Source: Polyangiaceae bacterium
Lineage (GTDB): Bacteria; Myxococcota_A; Polyangia; Polyangiales; Polyangiaceae
DNA: 64,000 nt
NCBI GenBank assembly: GCA_015075635.1
Contig: JABTUA010000002.1
Span: forward strand, 2,794,708-2,858,707
Direction: 5' to 3'
Shown here piece after piece: positions 1 to 9,022 of this stretch (within the stretch, counting starts at the first letter, position 1; the number at the start of each line of letters is the position of its first letter). Made by a program: the position numbers and the translations under genes. Below the pieces are notes generated by a model. That model was not told the origin of the DNA. It did not search any database and saw nothing but the letters and a program-made list of their open reading frames with translations.

Positions 1-1
1 A

Positions 2-568
<567 letters not shown>

Positions 569-571
569 GCC

Positions 572-1945
572 ATGGCCCAAGCCACCGCCGTGAACCCGTT
601 CGACGCAGCCCCGAAGGGCGAGAACGCATTCGCCCGAATCACCGACAACGTCGCGCGTGTCGCCGAGCTCCCGAAGCCGCCCCGCGGCTGGTACATCGCC
701 TTCGGCATCGCGCTGACGCTGCTCTCCATCTTCGGCATCAGCGTCGGCTGGTTGATGTGGACCGGTATCGGCATCTTCGGGAACATGAACCCGGTCTTCT
801 GGGCGATGCCGATCGTGAACTTCGTGTTCTGGGTCGGCATCGGCCACGCCGGCACGCTGATCAGCGCCATCCTCTACCTGCTCCGCCAGAACTGGCGCAC
901 GGCCATCAACCGCTTCGCCGAGGCGATGACCATCTTTGCGGTCATCTGCGCCGGCGTCTTCCCGGGCTTGCACGTCGGCCGTCCCTGGCTGCCGTACTGG
1001 ATGTTCCCGCTGCCGAACCAGATGAGCATGTGGCCGCAGTTCCGGAGCCCGCTGGAGTGGGACGTGTTCGCGGTCGGCACCTACTTCACGGTGTCCACGC
1101 TGTTCTGGTACATGGGCATGATCCCGGATTTCGCGACCTTCCGCGATCGCTCCACCACCAAGGTCCGCCGCCTGGCCTACGGCATCGCAGCCATGGGCTG
1201 GCGCGGCTCGAGCCGGCAGTGGCACCGCTACGAGCGCGCGTACTTGATCCTGGCGGCCCTCGCCACGCCGCTGGTGCTCAGCGTGCACTCGGTCGTGTCC
1301 TTCGACTTCGCCACGGCGCAGCTGCCGGGCTGGCACGCCACCATCTTCCCGCCCTACTTCGTGGCCGGCGCCATCTTCGGCGGCTTCGCCATGGTGGTGA
1401 CGCTGGCGGTGCCGGCGCGGCAGTTCTTCGGGCTCAAACGCATCATCACCATCGGGCACCTGGAGCTGATGGCCAAGATCATCCTCGCGACGGGCATGAT
1501 GGTTGGCTACGCCTACTCGATGGAGTTCTTCGTCGCTTGGTACAGCGGCAGCGACTACGAGATCTTCGCGTTCTTGAACCGCGCCATGGGGCCCTACGCT
1601 TGGTCCTACTGGTGCATGATCTTCTGCAACGTCGTCAGCCCCCAGGTCTTCTGGTGGAAGAAGATGCGCACCAACCCCTGGGTCATCCTGGTGGTGGGCG
1701 TCATCGTCAACATCGGCATGTGGTTCGAGCGCTTCGTGATCGTGATCACCAGCCTGTCCCGCGACTTCTTGCCCTCGGCCTGGGGCTACTACACGCCGAC
1801 GGTCTGGGACTTCTCCCTCCTGGCAGGCAGCTTCGGCCTGTTCTTCACCCTGTTCCTGCTGTTCTGCCGTTACCTGCCCATGGTCGCCATGGCCGAGGTG
1901 AAGGCGTTCCACCCCTCCGCGCACTCGCACGGGGACGACCACTGA
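572..1945 (+). CDS. actC: ACIII membrane subunit ActC (NrfD/PsrC family)
   Basis: The 457-residue protein is polytopic, with about ten hydrophobic segments. It belongs to the NrfD/PsrC family, whose members form the quinol-binding membrane part of ACIII. Recognisable stretches include WVGIGHAGTLISAIL near residue 90, FPGLHVGRPW near 130 and HSVVSFDFA near 250, which match ActC of myxobacteria and Bacteroidetes from memory of the family. The start ATG follows the actB stop by three bases, so the genes are probably translationally coupled. The C-terminus is short and His-rich (HPSAHSHGDDH). ActC is expected to bind menaquinol or ubiquinol next to ActB; which quinone is used cannot be read from the sequence. 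Confidence 0.93.
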   Translation: MAQATAVNPFDAAPKGENAFARITDNVARVAELPKPPRGWYIAFGIALTLLSIFGISVGWLMWTGIGIFGNMNPVFWAMPIVNFVFWVGIGHAGTLISAILYLLRQNWRTAINRFAEAMTIFAVICAGVFPGLHVGRPWLPYWMFPLPNQMSMWPQFRSPLEWDVFAVGTYFTVSTLFWYMGMIPDFATFRDRSTTKVRRLAYGIAAMGWRGSSRQWHRYERAYLILAALATPLVLSVHSVVSFDFATAQLPGWHATIFPPYFVAGAIFGGFAMVVTLAVPARQFFGLKRIITIGHLELMAKIILATGMMVGYAYSMEFFVAWYSGSDYEIFAFLNRAMGPYAWSYWCMIFCNVVSPQVFWWKKMRTNPWVILVVGVIVNIGMWFERFVIVITSLSRDFLPSAWGYYTPTVWDFSLLAGSFGLFFTLFLLFCRYLPMVAMAEVKAFHPSAHSHGDDH

Positions 1946-1955
1946 CGGAGCGGCC

Positions 1956-3206
1956 ATGAGCGACGAACACAAGGAAGAGAAGCGTTCCTCCGACGCCCCG
2001 ACCAGCGCCGACGGCCCGCTGCACGGCTTGCTTGCCGAGTACGAGACGCCGAGCGCGCTGGTGCACGCATCCAGGAAGGTGCGCGACGCGGGTTACCAGA
2101 AGTGGGACACGTTCACCCCGTTCCCCATCCACGGCATCGAGAAGGCCATGGGCATCCGCATGACCAGCCTGCCCTGGATCGTGCTGGTGGCGGCGCTGAC
2201 CGGCCTGCTGACGGCCATCACCTTGCAGTGGTGGACCAACGCCTTCGACTACAAGTTCATCTCCAGCGGCAAGCCGATGTGGAGCATCCCGGCGAACGTG
2301 CCGATCTACTTCGAGCTCACGGTGCTGTTCAGCGCCTTCGCGGCCCTGGGCGGCATGCTGGCGCTGAACAACCTGCCGCACCCCTCGCACCCGCTCGACC
2401 ACAAGAAGCACTTCGCCAAGGTCACCGACGATCGCTTCTTCCTCTACATCGAGAAGGACGACGAGCGCTTCGACCCGGCGGAGACCCGGGAGATGCTGGA
2501 GAAGACCCACCCGGTGTCGCTCGAGGACGTCCACGAGGACCACTCGACCCCGGCCCAGATGCCCAAGAAGATCCTGCTCGCCGCCGCGGTCGTCGCGGTC
2601 ATCGCGCTCGTGCCCTTCGGCGTCTTCGCCAAGATGCGCGAGACCCGGAACACCCAGCCACGCATCCACGCCATGGGCGACATGGACTGGCAGAACAAGT
2701 TCCAGGCGCAGCAGCCGAACCCGCTGTTCTCGGACAACATGGCGATGCGGGCGCCGGAGCCGGGCACCGTGGCGGTCGAGGACCACGTGGACGACGACCA
2801 CCTGACCACCGGCAAGGTCGATGGCCAGTTCGCGCGCACCTTCCCGCAGAGCTTCAAGCTCGACGAGACCTCGATGGCCCGCGGCAAGGAGCGCTTCGAC
2901 ATCTTCTGCGCGCCTTGCCACGGCGTGAGCGGGAACGGCGACGGTATGGTCAACCAGCGTGCGTCGGCGCTCGCCGAGGGCACCTGGGTGCCGCCGACCA
3001 ACCTGGGCCTCGACTACCTGCGTTTGATGCCGGTGGGCCAGCTCTACGACGCCATCACCCACGGCGTCCGCAACATGCCGCCCTACGCCTCGCAGATCTC
3101 CGTTGAAGATCGCTGGGCCGTCGTCCTCTACCTGCGCGCCCTGCAGAAGAGCAAGGCCGCACCCGTGGGCGAGCTGACCGACGCCGAGCGCGCCGCCTTG
3201 AAGTGA
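1956..3206 (+). CDS. actDE: Fused ACIII subunits ActD (DUF3341) and ActE (monohaem cytochrome c)
   Basis: The 416-residue protein joins two ACIII subunits that are separate genes in the best-studied complexes. Residues about 20-170 match ActD/DUF3341: start LLAEYETPSALVHASRKVRDAGY, two hydrophobic helices around residues 70-90 and 112-135, and the conserved HPSHPLDH stretch. A third hydrophobic segment at about 205-222 leads into a cytochrome c domain with haem motif CAPCH at residues 318-322 and a likely distal Met in NMPPY near 373. The C-terminal part resembles the ActE domain, including the GDGMVNQRA and PVGQLYDAITHGVRNMPPYA stretches. The fusion would hold the haem next to the membrane core. 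There is no in-frame stop or new RBS between the parts, so this looks like one polypeptide. Confidence 0.9.
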   Translation: MSDEHKEEKRSSDAPTSADGPLHGLLAEYETPSALVHASRKVRDAGYQKWDTFTPFPIHGIEKAMGIRMTSLPWIVLVAALTGLLTAITLQWWTNAFDYKFISSGKPMWSIPANVPIYFELTVLFSAFAALGGMLALNNLPHPSHPLDHKKHFAKVTDDRFFLYIEKDDERFDPAETREMLEKTHPVSLEDVHEDHSTPAQMPKKILLAAAVVAVIALVPFGVFAKMRETRNTQPRIHAMGDMDWQNKFQAQQPNPLFSDNMAMRAPEPGTVAVEDHVDDDHLTTGKVDGQFARTFPQSFKLDETSMARGKERFDIFCAPCHGVSGNGDGMVNQRASALAEGTWVPPTNLGLDYLRLMPVGQLYDAITHGVRNMPPYASQISVEDRWAVVLYLRALQKSKAAPVGELTDAERAALK

Positions 3207-3221
3207 GTGGAGAGCCCTCAG

Positions 3222-4454
3222 ATGGCCAAAGCAAAAGAGCAAGCCAAAGAAGAGAGCTTCGGCGACAACATCCGCATGGATGCGCTCGGGCAGAAGCTGA
3301 TGCAGACCGCCGGCGGTGTCGGCGCGGTGGCGCTCGTCGTGAGCCTGGGCCTCGGGTTCACCGGCGACAACAAGAGCCAGTTCATGCACTCGTATCTCAC
3401 GGCGTACGCCTGGATCTTGAGCATCGGACTGGGCGCCTTGTGGTGGGTCACCCTCCAGCACCTGGTCAACGCCAAGTGGAGCACGGCGCTCCGCCGCATC
3501 GCCGAGATCCTGGCAGCGACCATGCCGCTGCTCGCGCTCCTGTCGCTACCCATCGTGATCCCGACGCTGATGGGGGACACGACGCTCTACATCTGGGCCG
3601 ACTCGCACAAGATGCACGCCGACCACTTGCTGCACAAGAAGGCCGCCTACCTGAACATCGGCTTCTTCGTAGTGCGGCTGGTGATCTACTTCGGCTTCTG
3701 GAGCGTGCTCTCGCGCTTCATGTTCAAGAAGAGCCTGGAGCAGGACAAGACCGGAGCCCCCGAGATCCGCTCGAAGCTCCAGGGGGTGTCCGCGCCGAGC
3801 ATGATCCTCCTGGCGCTGACCCTGACCTTCGCGGCGATCGACTTCCTGATGACGCTCGAGCCCAAGTGGTACTCGACCATCTTCGGCGTCTACTTCTTCG
3901 CCGGCGCCGTGGTCAGCTTCAACTCCTTCTTCGCGCTCACGCTGATGTGGCTGCAGAAGAACGGCCGCCTGCAGAAGAGCGTCACGACCGAGCACTTCCA
4001 CGACATCGGCAAGATGATGTTCGCGTTCACGGCTTTCTGGGCCTACATCGCGTTCAGCCAGTTCATGCTGATCTGGTACGCGAACATCCCGGAAGAGACC
4101 GAGTGGTACCACATCCGCGCTCACGGGCCGTGGGGCACCGTTTCGTTCGTGATGGTCGCGGTGAACTTCGTGATCCCCTTCTTCGGGCTCATGTCGCGCA
4201 GCGTGAAGCGCAACCGGAAGACGCTGGCCTTCTGGGCCATCTGGATCCTGGTCGTGCACTGGCTGGACATGTTCTGGCTCGTGAAGCCGCACATGCACAC
4301 CGAGCACCTCCCGTTCAGCATCCTGGACGTCACCTGCACGGTGGCGATGCTCGGCCTGTTCATCGCCGCAGCGGCGTTCAACGCCCAAAAGGTGAACCTG
4401 ATCGCGATCAAAGACCCGCGGCTGGAGAAGTCGCTGGCCTTCGAGAACTTCTGA
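3222..4454 (+). CDS. actF: ACIII membrane subunit ActF (second NrfD-like quinol subunit)
   Basis: The 410-residue polytopic protein has about ten membrane spans. It is the second NrfD-like subunit of alternative complex III. Stretches such as SYLTAYAWILSIGLGALWWV near residue 60, TLEPKWYSTIFGVYFF near 220 and HTEHLPFSILDV near 370 are typical of ActF, which in the known structures is peripheral to ActC. I chose the ATG at 3222 because GGAGAG lies about eight bases upstream. A GTG at 3207, directly after the actDE stop, is in frame but would place that RBS inside the gene. The gene closes the ACIII structural set within the window; actA, the pentahaem subunit, is presumably before position 1. 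Confidence 0.92.
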   Translation: MAKAKEQAKEESFGDNIRMDALGQKLMQTAGGVGAVALVVSLGLGFTGDNKSQFMHSYLTAYAWILSIGLGALWWVTLQHLVNAKWSTALRRIAEILAATMPLLALLSLPIVIPTLMGDTTLYIWADSHKMHADHLLHKKAAYLNIGFFVVRLVIYFGFWSVLSRFMFKKSLEQDKTGAPEIRSKLQGVSAPSMILLALTLTFAAIDFLMTLEPKWYSTIFGVYFFAGAVVSFNSFFALTLMWLQKNGRLQKSVTTEHFHDIGKMMFAFTAFWAYIAFSQFMLIWYANIPEETEWYHIRAHGPWGTVSFVMVAVNFVIPFFGLMSRSVKRNRKTLAFWAIWILVVHWLDMFWLVKPHMHTEHLPFSILDVTCTVAMLGLFIAAAAFNAQKVNLIAIKDPRLEKSLAFENF

Positions 4455-4479
4455 TCGGCTGCTCTGGAGCAAGAGAGAC

Positions 4480-5019
4480 ATGGCAACCGAGAAACACACC
4501 GAGAAATCCAGCCCCGTTCCCGCCATCCTGGTGCTCTTGGGCGTCGTGGGCGTGGGCGGCTTCATCGCCGTGACCAACTTCACCGCGAGCGCCGAGCAGG
4601 CGAAGCTCGAGAATCAAGCCATCGACATCGAGCGCGGCGCGAAGGATCTCAGGCTCCAACAACAAGGCGAGCTCGTGGCGCCGGTGTCCTGGGCCGACAA
4701 AGGCAAGGGCACCGCGGCCATCCCGGTCGAGCGCGCAATGAGCATCGTGGTCAAGACGCTCCAGGCGAACCCCGCAGCCGCGACGCCCGCCCCGCCGCCT
4801 CCGCCCGAGCCCGCAGCCGACGCGGGCGACGACGCCAGCGCGGCGGACGGCGAAGCCGGAGACGCGGGCGAAACCGCGGCCGACGCGGGCGCCGCCTCGA
4901 CCGACGCCGGTGCACCCGCTGCAGACGCCGCGGCACCGGTCGCACCCAAGCCGGCACCCGTCGCGCCCAAGCCCCCGCCCGTTGCTCCGCAGGAACCCGC
5001 TCCTCCGACGACACCGTGA
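4480..5019 (+). CDS. Single-span protein of the ACIII/oxidase operon with Ala/Pro-rich tail
   Basis: The 179-residue protein has a short charged N-terminus, one membrane helix (residues about 12-30) and a small soluble segment. That segment contains VSWADKGKGTAAIPVERAM at residues 68-86, followed by a long low-complexity tail of Ala, Pro and Asp. The motif resembles a conserved W-x-D-...-I-P-x-x-R-A-M signature that I recall in small uncharacterised proteins next to ACIII and cox genes in several phyla. No enzymatic motif is seen. From its place between actF and the cytochrome gene it is probably an accessory or assembly subunit of ACIII or of the ACIII-oxidase supercomplex; this is inference. 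The tail contains short repeats of VAPKP. It may extend from the membrane into the periplasm. Confidence 0.75.
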   Translation: MATEKHTEKSSPVPAILVLLGVVGVGGFIAVTNFTASAEQAKLENQAIDIERGAKDLRLQQQGELVAPVSWADKGKGTAAIPVERAMSIVVKTLQANPAAATPAPPPPPEPAADAGDDASAADGEAGDAGETAADAGAASTDAGAPAADAAAPVAPKPAPVAPKPPPVAPQEPAPPTTP

Positions 5020-5035
5020 CCCGAGCCCCCTCGGG
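5020..5035 (+). other. Small hairpin after the ACIII block
   Basis: CCCGAG and CTCGGG form a 6-bp stem with a 4-base loop immediately after the stop at 5019. There is no T run, so it may attenuate or protect mRNA ends rather than terminate. The stretch from 5036 to 5208 holds no gene that I can support. Confidence 0.3.
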
Positions 5036-5152
5036 CACCCACATTTCGTCCACCTACACGCATGACGCGTGTTCGTACGGAAAGGGCACATCCGGCTGTC
5101 CCGAACGTCCCGGAGTCCGCGCCGAAGTGTGCCGCTTCGGGTGAATTTCGTA

Positions 5153-5180
5153 TTGAAGACCGAGCGGCTTGCTGTAGGTT
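5153..5180 (+). promoter_or_regulatory. Possible internal promoter before the cytochrome c/cox genes
   Basis: TTGAAG (5153-5158) and TAGGTT (5175-5180) are separated by 16 bases and lie in the only sizeable gap (190 bp) of the respiratory operon. The region is locally less GC-rich than the flanking genes. The -10 match is poor. It would let the cytochrome and oxidase genes be transcribed apart from actB-F. Confidence 0.25.
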
Positions 5181-5208
5181 CGGGCCGAGCAAGATGCGGA
5201 TTGGACAG

Positions 5209-5877
5209 ATGACGACACCACGTCGCCGGTCTGCGCAGACGTTGCGCGCTTGGGCCCTGATCGCCGTCACACTGGTTCTCGCCCCGGCGCTGTCCGGCTG
5301 CGACCAGGCACCCGCCGGCGGCACGGCGTCCGGCGCGGAGATCTACCAGCTGTGCACGCAGTGCCACGGGCCGAACGGCCTGGGCAACCACCAGGCGAAC
5401 ACGCCGGCCATCGCGGGGCTGCCCGCTTGGTACATCGAGGCGCAACTCTTGAAGTTCCGCGCCGGCCAACGCGGCGCGCACCCGGATGACCTGACCGGCA
5501 TGCAGATGCGCCCCATCGCGCGGACGCTGACCAACGACGTGGACGTGAAGACCATCTCCGACTTCGTCTCGAAGATGCCGCGCTTCCGCCCGGAGCCGCA
5601 GATCAAGGATGCCGACCCCGCGCGGGGCTCGGCGCTCTACAAGACCTGTGCGGCTTGCCACGGCGCGAACGGCGAAGGCAACGAGGGCACCAAGGCCCCG
5701 CCGCTCCAGGCGCAGAGCGACTGGTACATCGCGACGCAGCTGATGAGCTTCCGCAAGGGCGCCCGCGGCTCGCATCCGGAGGACGCGATGGGCGGGCTGA
5801 TGCGTTCGCAGGCCGCGATGTTGCCGGACGACCAGGCGACTCGAGACATCGCCGCGTTCGTCGCCCAGGCCAAGTGA
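5209..5877 (+). CDS. Di-haem cytochrome c lipoprotein (c4/c553-like)
   Basis: The 222-residue protein has a lipoprotein signal ending in LSGC (Cys at about residue 27) and two similar cytochrome c domains. The haem motifs are CTQCH at residues 49-53 and CAACH at 147-151. Each is followed by a GxxG turn and a WYI..QL.....G.RG.HP....G..M pattern, the last Met being the likely sixth ligand. This repeated layout is that of cytochrome c4 or paired c553 domains. The likely role is to carry electrons from ACIII to the CuA site of CoxB encoded just downstream, since CoxB here has no fused cytochrome domain. I start at ATG 5209 because it gives a clean signal peptide (TPRRRSAQTLRAWALIAVTL). ATG 5194 is an in-frame alternative, and the open frame extends back to 5062. 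Confidence 0.85.
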   Translation: MTTPRRRSAQTLRAWALIAVTLVLAPALSGCDQAPAGGTASGAEIYQLCTQCHGPNGLGNHQANTPAIAGLPAWYIEAQLLKFRAGQRGAHPDDLTGMQMRPIARTLTNDVDVKTISDFVSKMPRFRPEPQIKDADPARGSALYKTCAACHGANGEGNEGTKAPPLQAQSDWYIATQLMSFRKGARGSHPEDAMGGLMRSQAAMLPDDQATRDIAAFVAQAK

Positions 5878-5887
5878 GGAGATCGCC

Positions 5888-6043
5888 ATGGCAAAAGACA
5901 TCAACGTCGACGATCTCGCCAAGTGGACCTTCTGGATCACCTTCGCCGGCTGCGTCGCCTACGTGTTGGTCGTAGCCCTGTTCATCCTGAGCGGTGAGCC
6001 CAGCCAGACTCCCCAGACGACTACGGAGAGCGGTCACAAATGA
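5888..6043 (+). CDS. Small single-span membrane protein upstream of coxB (51 aa)
   Basis: The ATG at 5888 is preceded by GAGGAGATC (an RBS) and opens a 51-codon frame that ends in an ATGA overlap with coxB. The product has a hydrophilic N-terminus with KDINVDDLAKW, one membrane helix (about residues 17-35) and a polar C-terminus rich in Thr and Gln. Its position, good RBS and overlap argue that it is expressed as a small oxidase subunit or assembly factor. Small one-helix subunits are common in haem-copper oxidases, but I do not recognise a named family. The size makes it easy to miss in automated annotation. Confidence 0.7.
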   Translation: MAKDINVDDLAKWTFWITFAGCVAYVLVVALFILSGEPSQTPQTTTESGHK

Positions 6044-6732
6044 TTGAGCTGCTGGTTCCCCAAGCCTCTTCCTACGCCGCCGACGTCGACAACCTGATCA
6101 CGCTGATCACGGTCCTCGTCGGCTTCTGGTTCCTGCTGGCCGAGGGCATCTTTTTCTACTTCATCTTCAAGTTCAAGGCGAAGGAAGGCCAGAAGGCCCA
6201 GTACATCACCGGCGAGAAGAAGGAAGAGAAGAAGTGGATCACCCGGCCGCACAACGCCGTGTTGGTCTGCGACGTGATCCTGATCGCGATGGCCATCAAG
6301 GTCTGGGTCGAGATCAAGCAGACCATGCCCGAGCCGGACGCCAAGGTGAACGTCATCTCGCAGCAGTGGGCCTGGAGCTTCGAGCACCCCGGCCCCGACG
6401 GGAAGCTCGGCAACGAGGACGACATCCGCACCGCCGACGAGCTGCACGTCGAGGTCGGCAAGACCTACCACTACAACCTGGTCTCGCGTGACGTGCTGCA
6501 CAGCTTCAGCGTGCCCGTCTTCCGCCTCAAGCAGGACGCCATCCCCGGCCGCGTCATCCAGGGTTGGTTCAAGCCGACCAAGACCGGCAGCTTCGACATC
6601 CAGTGCGCCGAGATCTGCGGCGTCGGGCACGGGCTGATGCCCGCCCGGATCGTCATCGAGTCACCCGCGGCGCACGCCGCTTGGATCGCCGAGCAGTCGC
6701 AGAAACGGCTCGCCAGCGCGAAGGCCCCCTGA
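6040..6732 (+). CDS. coxB: Cytochrome c oxidase subunit II
   Basis: The 230-residue protein has two N-terminal membrane helices (about residues 16-44 and 70-92) and a periplasmic cupredoxin domain. The CuA ligands are all visible: His154 in DVLHSF, then CAEICGVGHGLM with Cys189, Cys193, His197 and Met200, and Glu191 supplying the carbonyl ligand. There is no C-terminal cytochrome c domain, so the oxidase is of the aa3 rather than caa3 form. The N-terminus has no obvious cleavable signal. The start overlaps the upstream small gene as ATGA, and coxA begins three bases after the stop, so translation is tightly coupled. It receives electrons from cytochrome c, probably the di-haem lipoprotein encoded upstream. 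Confidence 0.96.
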   Translation: MIELLVPQASSYAADVDNLITLITVLVGFWFLLAEGIFFYFIFKFKAKEGQKAQYITGEKKEEKKWITRPHNAVLVCDVILIAMAIKVWVEIKQTMPEPDAKVNVISQQWAWSFEHPGPDGKLGNEDDIRTADELHVEVGKTYHYNLVSRDVLHSFSVPVFRLKQDAIPGRVIQGWFKPTKTGSFDIQCAEICGVGHGLMPARIVIESPAAHAAWIAEQSQKRLASAKAP

Positions 6733-6735
6733 GCC

Positions 6736-8445
6736 ATGAGTCACGACGCGCATCACGAAGAAGGTTGGTTCAAGAAGTACTGCTGGTCGACGGATCACAA
6801 GATCATCGGCTTCCAGTACCTGTTCACCGGAATGGCGCTGGCCGTGCTGGGCGGCTTCTTCGCCTACGCCTTCCGCATGCAGCTCGGCTTCCCCGGCAAG
6901 GCGGTGCCGGGCTTCGGCGTCGTGTCGCCGAACGAGTACAACGCGCTGGTCACGAACCACGGCACGATCATGATCTTCTGGGTGGCGATGCCCGTCTTGA
7001 TCGCCGCCTTCGGGAACTTCCTGATCCCGCTGATGATCGGCTGCGACGACATGGTGTTCCCGCGGCTGAACCGGCTCAGCTACCAGATCTTCCTGCTCAG
7101 CGCGCTGGTGCTCTTGGCCTCGATGGTGGTGCCAGGCGGCGGCTTCGGCGGCGCCTGGACGGCCTACCCACCGCTCTCCGCCAAGCACCAGTACAGCCTC
7201 ACACCCGCCGGTTCGTCGCTCTGGCTCCTGGCGGTAGCCCTCGAGTTCGTCGCCTTCCTGATGGGCGGCATCAACTTCGTGACCACGGTGATGAACTCGC
7301 GCGCGCCGGGCATGAAGTGGTCGGACATCCCGGTCGTGATCTGGATGATCGTGCTCGCCAGCATCATCTTCATGGCCTCGGTGGGACCGCTGGTCGCCGG
7401 CGCGGTCATGCTGTTCTTCGATCAGCAGCTGGGCACGGGCTTCTACGACCCCGTCCGGGGCGGCGACCCCATCCTGTGGCAGCACCTGTTCTGGTTCTTC
7501 GGGCACCCGGAGGTGTACGTGGTGCTCTTGCCGGCCGTGGGCATCACCATCGACGTGATCGCCACCTTCGCCCGCAAGAAGGTGTTCGCCTACAAGACGG
7601 TGCTCTACACGGCCTTCGCCACCGGCATCCTGAGCTTCTTCGTCTGGGCGCACCACCAGTTCATTGCCGGCATCGACCCGCGCATGGCCAACGTGTTCAC
7701 GGTGACCACCGTGCTCATCTCGGTGCCCATCGCCGAGATGATGTTCGTGACCATCGCCACGCTCTACGGCGGTTCCATTCGGCTGACGACGCCCATGCTC
7801 TGGGCGCTGTCCTTCGTGGCGGAGTTCCTGATCGGCGGCGTGACCGGCATCTACCTGGGCTCGAGCGGCTCCGACATCTACTTCCACGACACGTATTTCG
7901 TGCTCGCCCACTTCCACTACACCTTCGTGCCCATCGCCATCATCGGCACCTTCGCGGGGGTCACCTACTGGTTCCCGAAGATGTTCGGCAAGATGATGGA
8001 CGAGAAGCTCGGCAAGCTTCACTTCTGGACGACCATCATCCCTTTCAACTTCATCTTCATCCCGCTGTTCATCACGGGCGCCGGCGGCGATCACCGCCGC
8101 ATCTTCGACTACCGCGCGTTCCCCGACCTGAACCGCCCGGAGATGCAGAACCTGCGCATGATCGCCACGATCGCAACGGTGGCGATGCTCGCGGCGCAGG
8201 TGATCTTCTTCTACAACTTCATCAAGAGCATCCGCTCCGGCAAGAAGGCGGACAAGAACCCCTGGCTGGCCAACACGCTGGAGTGGACGGTGCCGTCTCC
8301 GCCGCCGCACGGTAACTTCGCGGTCTTCCCCAACGTCTACCGCGGGCCCTACGAGTACTCGGTGCCCGGTCGCAAGCTCGACTACTGGCCTCAGGACGAG
8401 CCGCCGGACGACGAGGCCGCACCAGCGAAGGAGGCGGCGGAATGA
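6736..8445 (+). CDS. coxA: Cytochrome c oxidase subunit I
   Basis: The 569-residue polytopic subunit has the full set of haem-copper oxidase ligands. GHPEVY gives His257 (CuB), Glu259 and the cross-linked Tyr261. His306 and His307 are in AHHQF. HDTYFVLAHFHY at 384-395 supplies the a3 and a haem histidines (392 and 394), and TNHGTIM near residue 75 gives the other low-spin haem ligand. Glu259 in GHPEVY marks a type A1-like oxidase with a glutamate at the end of the D pathway. The last 60 residues are a hydrophilic tail ending EEAAPAKEAAE. The stop overlaps the coxC start as ATGA. Reaction: O2 reduction to water coupled to proton pumping in the cytoplasmic membrane. Confidence 0.97.
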   Translation: MSHDAHHEEGWFKKYCWSTDHKIIGFQYLFTGMALAVLGGFFAYAFRMQLGFPGKAVPGFGVVSPNEYNALVTNHGTIMIFWVAMPVLIAAFGNFLIPLMIGCDDMVFPRLNRLSYQIFLLSALVLLASMVVPGGGFGGAWTAYPPLSAKHQYSLTPAGSSLWLLAVALEFVAFLMGGINFVTTVMNSRAPGMKWSDIPVVIWMIVLASIIFMASVGPLVAGAVMLFFDQQLGTGFYDPVRGGDPILWQHLFWFFGHPEVYVVLLPAVGITIDVIATFARKKVFAYKTVLYTAFATGILSFFVWAHHQFIAGIDPRMANVFTVTTVLISVPIAEMMFVTIATLYGGSIRLTTPMLWALSFVAEFLIGGVTGIYLGSSGSDIYFHDTYFVLAHFHYTFVPIAIIGTFAGVTYWFPKMFGKMMDEKLGKLHFWTTIIPFNFIFIPLFITGAGGDHRRIFDYRAFPDLNRPEMQNLRMIATIATVAMLAAQVIFFYNFIKSIRSGKKADKNPWLANTLEWTVPSPPPHGNFAVFPNVYRGPYEYSVPGRKLDYWPQDEPPDDEAAPAKEAAE

Positions 8446-9014
8446 GCAAGCCCATCGCGACCACGCGTAGCGTGACAGGCATCCCCACGGGGCGGCTCGC
8501 CGTCTGGTGGGTCATCGCCTCGGAAATCGTGATCTTCGGCGGCCTCTTGGCGTCGTACATCATGCACCGGCTCGGGCACCCGGAGTTCGGCGACTACGCC
8601 GCGCACACCAACACCTGGATCGGAGCCTTCAACACCCTGGTGCTGCTCTCGTCCAGCCTGTCGGCAGTGCTCGCCCACCAGGCGGCAGAGCGCAAGGACG
8701 GCGTCCGCGCCGCCAAGCTCCTGCTCTTCACCATGCTCGGCGGCCTGGTCTTCGCGGGCGTGAAGAGCGTGGAGTGGACCATCGAGATCTCCAGCGGCTT
8801 CACCCTGACCACGAACGCCTTCTGGTCCTTCTACTACACGGCCGCCGGGCTCCACGCCCTGCACGTCATCGCCGGTGTGGTGATCATGGGCATCGTTGCG
8901 GCCGACGCGGCGAAGGGCAAGGAGCTCCAGCGAGTGGAGCTGATCGGCAACTACTGGCACTTCGTCGACATCGTCTGGATCTTCCTGTTCCCGCTGCTCT
9001 ACATCGCGAAGTGA
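8442..9014 (+). CDS. coxC: Cytochrome c oxidase subunit III (first copy)
   Basis: The 190-residue protein has five predicted membrane helices. It shows subunit III features such as WWVIASEIVIFGGLLASYI near the N-terminus, a Glu in KSVEWTIEI, and the closing HALHVIAGVVIMG and YWHFVDIVWIFLFPLLYI motifs. The short five-helix form, lacking the first two helices of mitochondrial subunit III, is normal for many bacterial oxidases. It overlaps coxA by four bases. A second, divergent subunit III gene follows at 9822, separated by the subunit IV gene. Both may be in the same complex, or one may serve an alternative assembly. Confidence 0.94.
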   Translation: MSKPIATTRSVTGIPTGRLAVWWVIASEIVIFGGLLASYIMHRLGHPEFGDYAAHTNTWIGAFNTLVLLSSSLSAVLAHQAAERKDGVRAAKLLLFTMLGGLVFAGVKSVEWTIEISSGFTLTTNAFWSFYYTAAGLHALHVIAGVVIMGIVAADAAKGKELQRVELIGNYWHFVDIVWIFLFPLLYIAK

Positions 9015-9022
9015 GGCGAGAA

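Noticed and set aside
1845..3461. 538-codon minus-strand ORF across actD-actE
   Set aside because: It is antisense to a clear gene, with composition typical of a shadow frame.
6040..6732. Cytochrome c domain fused to CoxB (caa3 type)
   Set aside because: No CxxCH motif is present after the CuA domain; the protein ends 30 residues after Met200.
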